Positions 55,735-64,000 of a DNA stretch of 64,000 bases are shown in pieces. The position numbers were made by a program, and so were the translations under genes. The notes beneath the pieces were generated by a model. That model searched no databases. It saw nothing but the letters and a program-made list of their open reading frames with translations, and had not been told where the DNA came from. Position 1 is the first letter of the stretch. Each line of letters starts with the position of its first letter. Origin of the DNA: Aquarana catesbeiana (Eukaryota; Chordata; Amphibia; Anura; Ranidae); the NCBI RefSeq assembly GCF_042186555.1, contig NC_133334.1, positions 18,805,018 through 18,869,017 on the forward strand, written 5' to 3'.

Positions 55735-57188
55735 ATACTGTGAGGGAAAAATGTATTTGATCCCCTGCTGATTTTGTACGTTTGCCCACTGACAAAGAAA
55801 TGATCAGTCTTAATGGTCGGTTTATTATAACAGTGAGAGACAGACTAACAACAAAAATATCCAGAAAAGCGCATTTCAAAAAAGTTATAAATTGATTTGC
55901 ATTTTAATGAAAAAAAAAATGTATTTGATCCCCTATCAATCAGGAAGATTTCTGGTCCCCAGGTGCAACAAGAGAGTGCTCCTAATCTCAGCTTGTTACC
56001 TGTATAAAAGACACCTGCCACAAAAGCAATCAATCAGATCCCAATCTCTCCACCATGGCCAAGACCAAAGAACTGTCCAAGGGTGTCAAGGACAAGACTG
56101 TAGACCTACACAAGGCTGGAATGGGCTACAAGACCATCGCCAAGCAGATTGGTGAGAGGGTGATAACAGTTGGTGTGATTATTCGCAATTGGAAGAAACA
56201 CAAAATAATTGTCATGCTCCCTCGGTCTGGGGCGATATCACCTCGTGGAATTTCATTGACCATAAGAACAGTGAGGAATCAGCCCAGAACTACACGAGAG
56301 TATCTTGTCGGTGATCTTAAGGCAGCTGGGACCATATTAACCAAGAAAACAATTGGTAATCCCTACGCCGTGATTCGTAGGAGAACTGGGTGAAAGTGTT
56401 GTGATCAGATGAGACCAAAATCGAGCTCTTTGGCATCAATTCAACTTGCCCTGTTTGGAGGAGGAGGAGGAATGCTGCCTATGACCCCAAGAACACCATC
56501 CCCCACCGTCACACATGGAGGTGGAAACATTATGCTTTGAGGGTGTTTTTCTGCTAAGGGGACAGGACAACTTCACCGCATCAAAGGGACGATGGACGGG
56601 GCCATGCACCATCACATCTTGGGTGAAAACCTCCTTCCCTCAGCCAGGGCCTTGAAAATGGGTTGTTGATGGGTAATCCAGCATGACAATGACCCAAAAC
56701 ACATGGCCAAGGCAACAAAGGAGTGGTTTAAGAAGAAGCACATTAAGGTCCTGCAGTGGCCTAGCCAATCTCCAAACCTTAATCCCATAGAAAATATGTG
56801 GGGGGAGCTGAAGGTTTGAGTTGTCAAACGTCGGCCTCGAAACCTTAATGAATCTGCAAAGAGGAGTGGGACAAAATCCCTCCTGAGATGTGTGCAAACC
56901 TGGTGGCCAACTACAAGAAACGCCTGACCTCTGTGATTGCCAACAAGGTTTTTGCCACCAAGTACTTAGTCATCTTTTGCGAAGAGGTCAAATACTTATT
57001 TCACTCATTAAAATGCAAATCGATTTATAACTTTTTTGAAATGCGTTTTTCTGGATATTTTTGTTGTTATTCTGTCTCTCACTGTTAAAATAAACCGACC
57101 AGTAAAATTATAAACTGATCGTTTCTTTTGTCAACGGGCAAACATACAAAATCAGCACAGCAAAATCATACTTTTTTCCCTTACTGTA
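55735..57188 (+). mobile_element. Tc1-type transposon with about 200-bp inverted ends
   Basis: Ends are TACTGTGAGGGAAAAATGTA and its counterpart near 57165-57188, next to TA. A second inner repeat (AAATGTATTTGATCCCCTAT at about 55917) mirrors sequence near 56985, the IR/DR layout seen in several vertebrate Tc1 families. The full length (1.45 kb) is close to normal, but the transposase is deleted and frameshifted. Confidence 0.92.
56055..57000 (+). pseudogene. Tc1-type transposase, deleted and frameshifted
   Basis: Starts ATG at 56055 with MAKTKELSKGVKDKTVDLHK, and the paired DNA-binding helices are intact through TVRNQPRTTREYLVGDLKAA. After about residue 112 (stop at 56391) an internal stretch of roughly 50 residues, including the region before the first catalytic Asp, is missing. 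Other frames then give VLWSDETKIELFG-like, a QHDNDPKH-like Asp2 region near 56680, and SPNLNPIENMWGELK near 56775 with the last acidic residue. Stops occur after VKGLS-like positions near 56820. Non-functional. Confidence 0.88.
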
Positions 57189-57477
57189 TATCTTCACACT
57201 GGTCCATTGTGGTGTAAAAAAAAATCTTGCTTGCCGCAATTTTTGGTGCACGTTTGGTTAATTAAAAAAAAAAAAAAGCACCAAAAACGCACTTTCCATT
57301 GGCAAACACAGCAAAAATGCATCACAAATGCACACGATACGTTTTTGGTGCGGTATTTAAGTCACATGTTCTCTAAAAAAAAAAAAAAAAACACACCGCA
57401 GACGTGGTAAAAACTCAAAAAAAAGCGCTTAAAAAAGCCTATGTGTTTTTGTGGCGGATCAGTGTGAAGGTAGCCTT

Positions 57478-57839
57478 AATTTCTCAGTTACACATTGAAT
57501 GCTTCGGCCCAAATTTGTTTGGTAAAAAAAGCAATGGTAACCTACTAAAAAAAAAAAAAAAAAAATGTTTAAAAGAGAAACTTTTCTAAAATTTAAAAAT
57601 GTAAGTTATTGAAACATTGTAGAACTTGTTTCTAAACTGTTCTCAAATACAATTCATTCTAATAATATTCATCATCCATTAACATCATCACGGATTCTAA
57701 TCATCAGTCATTAAACATCATTCAGCAATCCTCATCCATCATCAATAATCGTCATCTATGTAAATCTCATCAATTTTAACACGTTAACGTCAATTTAAAA
57801 GTCATTTTCAATCATTTCACATTTGCAGCTTTATTAAAA
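57478..57839. other. ATC-rich intron stretch
   Basis: CATCATCC/AATCATCAG-type low complexity from about 57665 to 57770. No gene seen. Confidence 0.45.
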
Positions 57840-58175
57840 TATTTCCTGGTGATCCTGCCAAAATACCAATCACTCAGTGTCTGCCACCCCTCTCTGCCAA
57901 TCCCTACACTGGCTTTCCGATTACCCAGCAAATTAAATTCGACATACTAACAACATACAAAACCATTCACAACTCTTCCCCCCAGCTACATCACCAATCT
58001 TGTCTCCAAATATCACCCAAACCATTCTCACCTCCAGGACTTCTCCAGAGCCTCCCCCAACCTCTGGAACTCCCTATCCCATTCTATTCAGCTATCGCCT
58101 TCTCTGGCTGCCTTTAGGCAATCCCTGAAAACTCATCTCTTCACGGAAGCTTATCACTCCTCCAGCTAATCTTTT
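57840..58175 (+). pseudogene. C-terminal fragment of an L2/CR1-type LINE ORF2
   Basis: Forward translation across frameshifts shows a PLCQSLHWLSD-like block, then PRTSPEPPPTSGTPYP / ASPNLWNSLSHS and LAAFRQSLKTHLFTEAYHSS, the conserved C-terminus after the reverse transcriptase. The reverse transcriptase itself is absent. Confidence 0.75.
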
Positions 58176-58374
58176 ATCGCTTCCTTCAGCTTATCCCCCA
58201 AAGTTACAACCAAGGGTGGGACAAAGTGTGGGCCGGGGGGGGGGGGGGGGCGTGACTGGCCTGGGCTCTGTGGCAATATGTGAGGTGTGGGGGGGAGATT
58301 AATAGCAGGACCAGACCAGAGAAACTTGCAGAAGAGGACACAGGGTAAGTTGCTGGCAATTAGTGAATGGTGTT

Positions 58375-59510
58375 AATGTGCAGTAACCTCTCTAGCAACC
58401 AATCAGGTAATGGTATTAATGTGCAGTAACCTCTCTAGCAACCAATCAGTATATGGTATTAGTGTGCAGTAACCACTAGCAACCAATCAGGTAATGGTAT
58501 TAATGTGCAGTAACCTCTCTAGTAACCAATTAGGGAAAGGTAATAACGTGCAGTAACCTCTCTAACAACCAATCAGTAAATGGTATTAATGTGCAATAAC
58601 CTCTAGCAACCAAATAGTGAATGGTAATAATGTGCAGTAACCTCTAGCAACCAATCAGTAAATGGTATTAATGTGCAGTAGAGAATTGTTTGGATAAGGA
58701 AAAATTGACTTTAAAGGCACATTTGAAAATAGTAAACAAATTTTAATAATTCACATACATTAACTACATATAGTGTACACATTCAATAAAATACATTGAC
58801 ATAAGAACTACAAAGAGAGGAACATTTTGTTCAACCCAAAATTATGGAAAAAGCCGCTTATATACTTCCTGTGGGACTGTACTTGGTATGTAAGAAAACT
58901 TAATGTGCAGTAACCTCTAGCAACCAATCAGGGAATGTTGTTAATGTACAGTAACCTCTAGCAACCAATCAGGGAATTAATAACGTGCAGTAACCTCTCT
59001 AGCAACCAATCAGTAAATGGTATTAATGTGCAGTAACCTCTAGCAACCAATCAGGGAATTGTAATAATGCTCAGTAACCTCTCTAGCAACCAATCAGTAT
59101 ATGGTATTAATGTGCAGTAACCTCTAGCAACTACATAGTGAATGGTAATAATTCACAGTAACCTCTCTAGCAACCAATCAGTATATGGTATTAATGTGCA
59201 GTAACCTCTAGCAACCAATCAGGGAATGGTAATAACGTGCAGTAACCTCTCTAGCAACCAATCAGTATATTGTGCAGTAACCTCTAGCAACCAATCATGG
59301 AATGGGAATAACGTGCAGTAACCTCTCTAGCAACCAATCAGTAAAAGGTATTAATGTGCAGTAACCTCTAGCAACCAAATAGTGCGTGTTATTAATGTGC
59401 AGTAACCTCTCTAGCAAACAATTGGTGAATGGTAATGATGTGCAGTAACCTCTAGCAACCAATACGGTGAGTGGTAGAGATGTGCAGTAACCTCTAACAA
59501 CCAATCAGTG
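58375..59510. repeat. Tandem array with GTAACCTCTAGCAACCAATCAG
   Basis: Units of about 38-48 bp contain TGCAGTAACCTCTCTAGCAA followed by CCAATCAGTAAATGGTATTA. I count 15 exact AACCAATCAG sites plus several one-base variants. This is the preferred NF-Y (CCAAT) site. A smaller block with the same unit lies at 45225-45440. An unrelated segment interrupts at about 58680-58905. Confidence 0.92.
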
Positions 59511-59572
59511 AGTGTGGACCAGTTCTTTGTGTACATTAGTAAAGTTTTTTTTTTTTTTTTTTTTTTAGATAA

Positions 59573-59887
59573 AGCCGGCCATAGACAGTTCGCAGCTCGG
59601 CCAGTTCAGCAGGAACTGACCAAGATTTGAACCATGTATGGGCAGGCTGAATGTACCATCTATCAACTTGGGTACAACCAGCCTGTCAGATTTTACATGT
59701 GATTATTGCTAGCCACTAGCAATAATTATGTGTTATGCCGGTGGGGACGGCTTCCCTTGCCAGGAGAACACAATGGTTTCGCAGGAGGGAATCCCCTTTC
59801 AACACTGTGTTGATGGGGGAATCTAGATATTTTCTTTCCTGCAACCTGTGGCTGCAGGAAAAAAAATTGCTCCGTCTATGGCTGGCT
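59573..59887. mobile_element. MITE (315 bp) with TAA target duplication
   Basis: TAA lies at 59570-59572 and 59888-59890. Ends are AGCCGGCCATAGAC and GTCTATGGCTGGCT. A 3-bp TAA duplication suits the PIF/Harbinger superfamily. Non-coding. Confidence 0.82.
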
Positions 59888-59979
59888 TAAGTCTGTTTGT
59901 GTGTGTGTGTGGGGGGGTAAGAAAATATTTGCCCAGGGTCCAATCAATATTAAAGACGGGCCCGTGGGTGTGTGCTAGG

Positions 59980-60290
59980 AATGGGGATTTGGGGGATTTG
60001 TGTTTTGGTGGGGGGGAGAGAATTTGTGCTGGAAGGAGGGATTTGGGGGGTTTTTGATAGAAAAGGTGATACGCTAGAAAGGGGAGCAAATTTGTCCTAG
60101 GAGGGGGGATTCGGTGGGGGGAGGGGATTTGTGCTGAGAGGGAGAATTTGAGGGGTAGAGGATTTGTGCTAGGAGGAGTGTTTTTTTTTTGGGGGGGGGT
60201 TGAGAGAGAGAGTATTTTTAGCTTGGAGTGGGGATAGAGGGCAAAGATTCAGCAGAAGGAGGGGGATTTATGCTTAGGGGGTAGCAAGCA
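59980..60290. repeat. Degenerate GGGGGATTTGTGCTAGGAG repeat
   Basis: Irregular units of about 25-40 bp; related in style to 48950-49375. Confidence 0.7.
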
Positions 60291-61064
60291 TGCAGATCAG
60301 TGCTCAATTTTTACTTTTTTGGGGGGTAAGGGGTGGATTTTTACTGACACATAATGCTAATACATTTTTTTGGGGGGGGTGTAGTTTGCTATGTTTGCAA
60401 TATGCTGCGTAACCTGTTGGAGCTACAGTATATAAGTCCTGTATAATAATATAATAAACTTAGTTGGCACACTTCTTTTTATAGGGTGATAACACTCTGC
60501 CTCATCTCTCATCTGTACTCCTACATTATCACCCTGACCATACATGATCTTGGGGCTCTGCTCCATATGAACATCCAAAAGTCTGGTGACTCTCACTGTT
60601 GGGTTCAGGTGGAGAAAATAGAGAGGTTTTCCTAGCTCTCTACAAAGATTCCTGGAAAGCGGAGGTTCAAACCACTGCAAACCAGAACAGCCCAGATGCA
60701 AAGTCAGTAAAACTCAGCTTCAGCCTGGCTCCATCCAGGCCACACCTCCTCAACGAGTTTTGCCCTGCCCCTAGGGCTTGGTTATGGAGGTGCATTGTCA
60801 CCCTGTCACATGGATCCCCGATGGGAACTAAAAATGCTTGTTTCAGCACATGTTATGCAGGCATGGTCCACGGGCGTCGCCACCACGAAACCCGCCCTGG
60901 GAAATGCCATGCAGCATGTAGGAAGGATGTGTTTGCAAAGAGGAGATCATCAACTTTGAGATATAAAAACTATTTTCCAAAATAAAATAACGCGTGTTTA
61001 TTATACCCTGTGCGCTGAGCAAGCTAAATGTCATTCAGTTACAGTACCTGACCACGAGTTTGTG
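60291..61064. other. Intron stretch with a diverged 54-kb family fragment
   Basis: ATGCAGGCATGGTCCAC at about 60855 and TGTCACCCTGTCACATGGA at about 60797 are related to the repeat at 54096-54320. No gene seen. Confidence 0.45.
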
Positions 61065-61914
61065 TTTGGTTCTCGGCGACTGGGTACTGTGCCAGTCGCG
61101 CTGGCTTGCTCATCGGGAAAGGAAAACTTTTTTCCTTTCGCGATGAGTGACAGGCAGTGCTGACAGCTGTCTGGTATGAATCCTGAGGGGGGAACGCCGC
61201 GCCAAATTTTAAATAAAAAACCGACGTGGGTTCCCCCCCAGGGGCATACCAGGCCCTTAGGTCTGGTATGGATTGTAAGGGGAACCCCCTACGCCAAAAA
61301 ATCGGCGTGGGGGTCCCGCCCAAAATCCATACCAGACCCTTATCCGAGCACGCAGGCCGGCCGGCCAGGAAAGGGGGTGGGGACGAGCGAGTGCCCCCCC
61401 TGAGCCGTACCACGCCGCATGCCCTCAACATGGGGGGTGAATGCCTTGGGGGAGGGGGGTGCCCTGGGGGCCCCCCACCCCAAAGCACCTTGTCCCCATG
61501 TTGATGAGGACAAGGGCCTCTTCCCGACAACCCTGGCCGTTGGTTGTCGGGGTCTGCAGGCGGGGGGCTTATCGGAATCCGGGAGCCCCCCTTTATTAAG
61601 GGGGCCCCCAGATCCCGGCCCCCACCCTATGTGAATGAGTATGGGGTACATGGTACCCCTACCCATTCACCTAGGGAAAAGAAAGTGTCAATAAAAAAAA
61701 AAAACAGTACACAGATTTTAAGAATAATTTATTAGGCAGCTCCGGGGTCTTCTTCCGACTTCGGGGGGTCTCCTTCCGACTTCTCCCGGTGTTCGGCCTC
61801 TTCTCCCGGGCCCCTCCGCTATCTTCTTCCAGCTCTTTTGCCAGCGAGGGGCCCAGTCTGCTGCCGCTGTCTTGTCGCCGCTGTCTTGTCATAAGGGGGC
61901 GCATGCTGGGACCG

Positions 61915-61980
61915 TAACGTCACAAGAGGGCGGGGTCACCGCCTATATAAATGGCTCCTCAGCCCGCACACAGCATTCCA
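61915..61980 (+). promoter_or_regulatory. TATA promoter-like sequence in the foldback loop
   Basis: TAACGTCAC (CRE-like) at 61915-61923, a GC-box GAGGGCGGGGTC at about 61926 and CCTATATAAATGG at 61943 occur in promoter order. A start near 61970-61980 would be expected. Transcription would run into the right arm, which has AATAAA at 62192-62197. Whether it is active is unknown. Confidence 0.5.
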
Positions 61981-62032
61981 GCAAGGGAGAGCGTCGTGTC
62001 AACATTGGAAGAAGAGAAGAAGAGAAGAAGGG

Positions 62033-62254
62033 GTGACAAGACAGCGGCGACAAGACAGCGGCAGCAGACCGGGCCGCTCGCTGGCAAAAGAGCTGGAAGA
62101 AGATAGCGGTGGGGCCCGGGAGAAGAGGCCAATCACCGGGAGAAGTCAGAAGGAGACCCCCCGAAGTCGGAAGAAGACCCCGGAGCTGCCTAATAAATTA
62201 TTTTTAAAATCTGTGTACTGTGTTTTTTTTTTATTGACACTTTTTTTTCCCTAG
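62033..62254 (+). other. Open frame in the right foldback arm, probably not a gene
   Basis: A 73-codon frame rich in Arg/Ser/Glu (TRQRRQDSGSRPGRSLAKEL near its start) follows the promoter-like loop, but begins with GTG and has no ATG between the likely start site and the frame. The mirrored frame in the left arm (61904-61671, minus) does begin with ATG (MRPLMTRQRR) and differs at several residues. I do not recognise the peptide; it most likely reflects the palindrome. Confidence 0.35.
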
Positions 62255-62754
62255 GTGAATGGGTAGGGGTACCATACTCATTCACATAGGGTGGGGGGCC
62301 GGGATCTGGGGGCCCCCTCCCCCAAGGCACTCACCCCCCATGTTGAGGGCATGCGGCCTGGTACGGCTCCGGGGGGTGGGGGGGGGGGCGCTCGCTCGTC
62401 CCCACCCCCTTTCCTGGCCGGCCGGGCTGCATGCTCGGATAAGGGTCTGGTATGGATTTTGGGGGGGATTTTTCGGCGTAGGGGGTTCCCCTTACAATCC
62501 ATACCAGACCTAAGGGCCTGGTATGCCCCTGGGGGGAACCCACGCCGGTTTTTTATTTAAAATTTGGCGCGGCGTTCTCCCCTCAGGATTCATACCAGAC
62601 AGCTGTCAGCACTGCCTGTCACTCATCGCGAAAGGAAAAAAGTTTTCCTTTCCTGATAAGTGAGCCATCTCGGCGCTGGCTCCTGCGACAGGGCTCGCAG
62701 GTGTCAAATCTCGCCGAGAAATGCGGCGAGATTGACACAATATTGCGGTCACCT

Positions 62755-63830
62755 ACTGTAGCATTTACACTCACCGGACACTTTATTAGGTCCCCCTTGC
62801 TAGTATCGGGTTGGACCCCCTTTGGCCTTCATTCTTGGTGGCATGGATACAACAAGGTGTTGGAAACGTTTCTCAGAGATTTTGCTCTATAGTGACATGA
62901 TAACATCACACAGTTGCTGCAGATTTGTCGACTGCACAGCCATGATGCCAATCTCCTGTTCCACCACATCCCAAAGGTGCTCTATTGGATGAGGTGTGGT
63001 GAGTGTGGAGGCCATTGGAGTACAGGGACCTCATTGTCCAATGGTGAGATGATTGGAGCTTTGTGACATGGTGCATTATCCTGCTGGAAGGAGCCTTCAG
63101 AAGATGGGGACACTGTAGACATAAAGGGATGGACATGGTCAGCAACAATACTCAGGTAGGCCGTGGTGCATAAACCATGATCAATTGGTACTAAGGGGCC
63201 CAAAGTGTGCCAAGAAAATATCCCCCCCCCACCATTACACCCCCCACCACCAGCCTGAACCGGAGATACAAGGCAGGATGGATCCATGCACCAAATTCTG
63301 ACCCCACCATCTGAATGTCGCAGCTGAAATCCAGACTCCTCAGACCAGGCAACGTTTTACCAATCTTCTATTGTCCAATTTTGGTGATCCTGTGCGGATT
63401 GTAGCCTCAGTTTCCTGTTCTTGTCTGACATTAGTGGCACCCGGTGTGGTCTTCTGCTGCTGTAGCCCATCTGTCTCAAGGTTGGATGTGTTGTGCGTTC
63501 AGAGATGGTATTCTGCATACCTTGGGTGTAACGAGAGGTTATTTGAGTTACTGTCGCCTTTCTATCATCTGGAACCAGTCTGCCCATTCTCCTCTGACCT
63601 CTGCCACAAACAAGGCATTTTTCTCCACAACTGCCGCTCATTGGATATTTTCTCTTTTTTCCCACCATTCTCTGTAAACCCGAGAGATGGTTGTGTGTGA
63701 AAACCCCAGAAATAATCAGATCAGCCCGTCTGCCACCAACAACCATGCCACGTCCAAAGTCACCTAAAGTGTAAGTAGCGTTTTCAGCCAAGGAAGCTGC
63801 CAACTTTTCCTCTGTTTATTCTACAACTGT
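62755..63830 (-). mobile_element. Tc1-type transposon, 5' end missing
   Basis: The right-hand end of the element (left in the window) reads CACTCACCGGACACTTTATT, a Tc1-family terminus. The matching terminus is absent near 63830-64000, so one end is lost. Orientation is minus. Confidence 0.85.
62830..63803 (-). pseudogene. Tc1-type transposase, disrupted
   Basis: Minus-strand frames give LRQMGYSSRRPHRVPLMSDK and HQNWTIEDW, then WSEESGFQL in which the first catalytic Asp (usual SDES/SDEF) is Glu, FQQDNAPCHKA with an intact second Asp, and PHSPHLIQ where DLNPIE is expected, so the final acidic residue is lost. At least two stops interrupt it. Non-functional. Confidence 0.88.
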
Positions 63831-64000
63831 GAAAAAAACAAACAAAATCCGCCCCTCTTGAGTTCCCACCACTGCGCTTACAGATAAAATTAATATAATA
63901 AAGCTGCCACTTTAGATAAATGAACTGTGAAATAGTATATTAATTTGCAATAATGCCAAAAAATTAATATAAGCGGCGCTGAGATGACACTTCAAACGTG
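63831..64000. other. Intron sequence to the window edge
   Basis: AT-rich, with no identified feature; cut by the window end. Confidence 0.4.

Larger units (their letters stand above)
55639..57477. mobile_element. MITE with AGGCTGCTTTCACACTGAGC end, split by a Tc1 element
   Basis: The left end AGGCTGCTTTCACACTGAGC and the right end GATCAGTGTGAAGGTAGCCT are inverted. Its interior carries AAGCGCTTTT and its mirror. Most of the length is the Tc1 insertion. Confidence 0.7.
58205..59975. mobile_element. Repeat element carrying a CCAAT-box tandem array
   Basis: The left end GGGTGGGACAAAGTGTGGGC, with GCCTGGGCTCTGTGGCAATA, and the right end GCCCAGGGTCCAATCAATAT match the insert at 44860-45595. The bulk is the tandem array described separately, plus an inserted unknown segment (about 58680-58905) and a MITE (59573-59887). 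Confidence 0.65.
61065..62745. repeat. Large foldback element (about 1.6 kb) with promoter-like loop
   Basis: The left arm (about 61092-61892) and the right arm (about 62031-62682) are reverse complements: for example CGCGATGAGTGACAGGCAGT at 61139 and its mirror at about 62612, and TTGTCGCCGCTGTCTTGTCA at 61872 with its mirror at 62033. The left arm has about 150-170 bp (about 61455-61605) that the right lacks; the deletion point lies in GGGGGCCCCC. The loop holds a TATA-type promoter (see separate entry). A diverged one-arm fragment is at 12435. No transposase is present. Confidence 0.9.

Noticed and set aside
62033..62254. A small Arg-rich protein gene in the foldback
   Set aside because: No ATG after the likely start site, mirrored frame in the other arm, no recognised family.
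1..64000. tRNA, rRNA, retroviral gag/pol/env or bacterial genes
   Set aside because: None of their characteristic motifs was found on reading both strands; short or very diverged copies cannot be excluded by eye.

Overview
The window is vertebrate nuclear DNA and almost certainly comes from a frog, most likely a true frog (ranid). Two exons of one gene, separated by a 33.2-kb intron, are the only protein-coding parts of a host gene I can support. Both lie on the minus strand and encode calcium-binding EGF-like modules; the second also starts a von Willebrand factor C module. The residues match the fifth and sixth EGF-like repeats of NELL1. The exon at 51691-51831 is upstream in the transcript and the exon at 18274-18467 is downstream. 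Splice phases agree across the intron (phase 1 to phase 1). Everything else is intron sequence of this large gene.

The intron is crowded with transposons, mostly DNA transposons and their short non-autonomous derivatives, many nested. There are five Tc1/mariner-type copies (1366-4370, 10845-11165, 42509-43190, 55735-57188, 62755-63830). Several hAT-type elements have 8-bp target duplications (1643-1790, 2612-2883, 35520-36044, 41627-42333, 55258-55344). Elements of about 1 kb that end in TTAA are abundant (3320-4310, 18790-19851, 21532-22991, 28165-29299, 29720-30797, 41550-42490), as are shorter TTAA elements (5931-6870, 17063-18045, 22158-22628). Non-LTR retrotransposons are represented by a Rex1/CR1-like reverse transcriptase pseudogene (7204-9326, minus), a Tx1/Keno-like ORF1 (24143-25695, plus) and several short 3' fragments. 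The TTAA families and the TTACATAG-tailed LINE are what point to a ranid frog; this rests on my memory of such genomes, not on a search.

Tandem arrays are unusually dense: 81/69 bp at the left edge, 28 bp at 10.0-10.6 kb, 64 bp at 16.1-16.7 kb, 32 bp at 23.5-24.0 kb and again at 32.9-33.2 kb, 143 bp at 27.4-28.0 kb, 96 bp at 32.0-32.3 kb, a G-rich unit of about 20-23 bp filling most of 34.6-40.1 kb and recurring at 47.1-48.1 kb, 186 bp at 50.8-51.4 kb, and a unit of about 45 bp with a perfect CCAAT box at 58.3-59.5 kb. Most long open frames in the window are by-products of these arrays.

Structures that ordinary annotation does not explain well include a 1.6-kb foldback at 61.07-62.75 kb with a TATA promoter in its loop, three foldbacks sharing one AT-rich stem, a dispersed short family built around CGAAACGCGTT, long G-runs in the pre-mRNA just after both 5' splice sites, and a few non-repetitive islands that could be conserved regulatory DNA. 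I found no bacterial genes, no CRISPR array, and no tRNA or rRNA gene.
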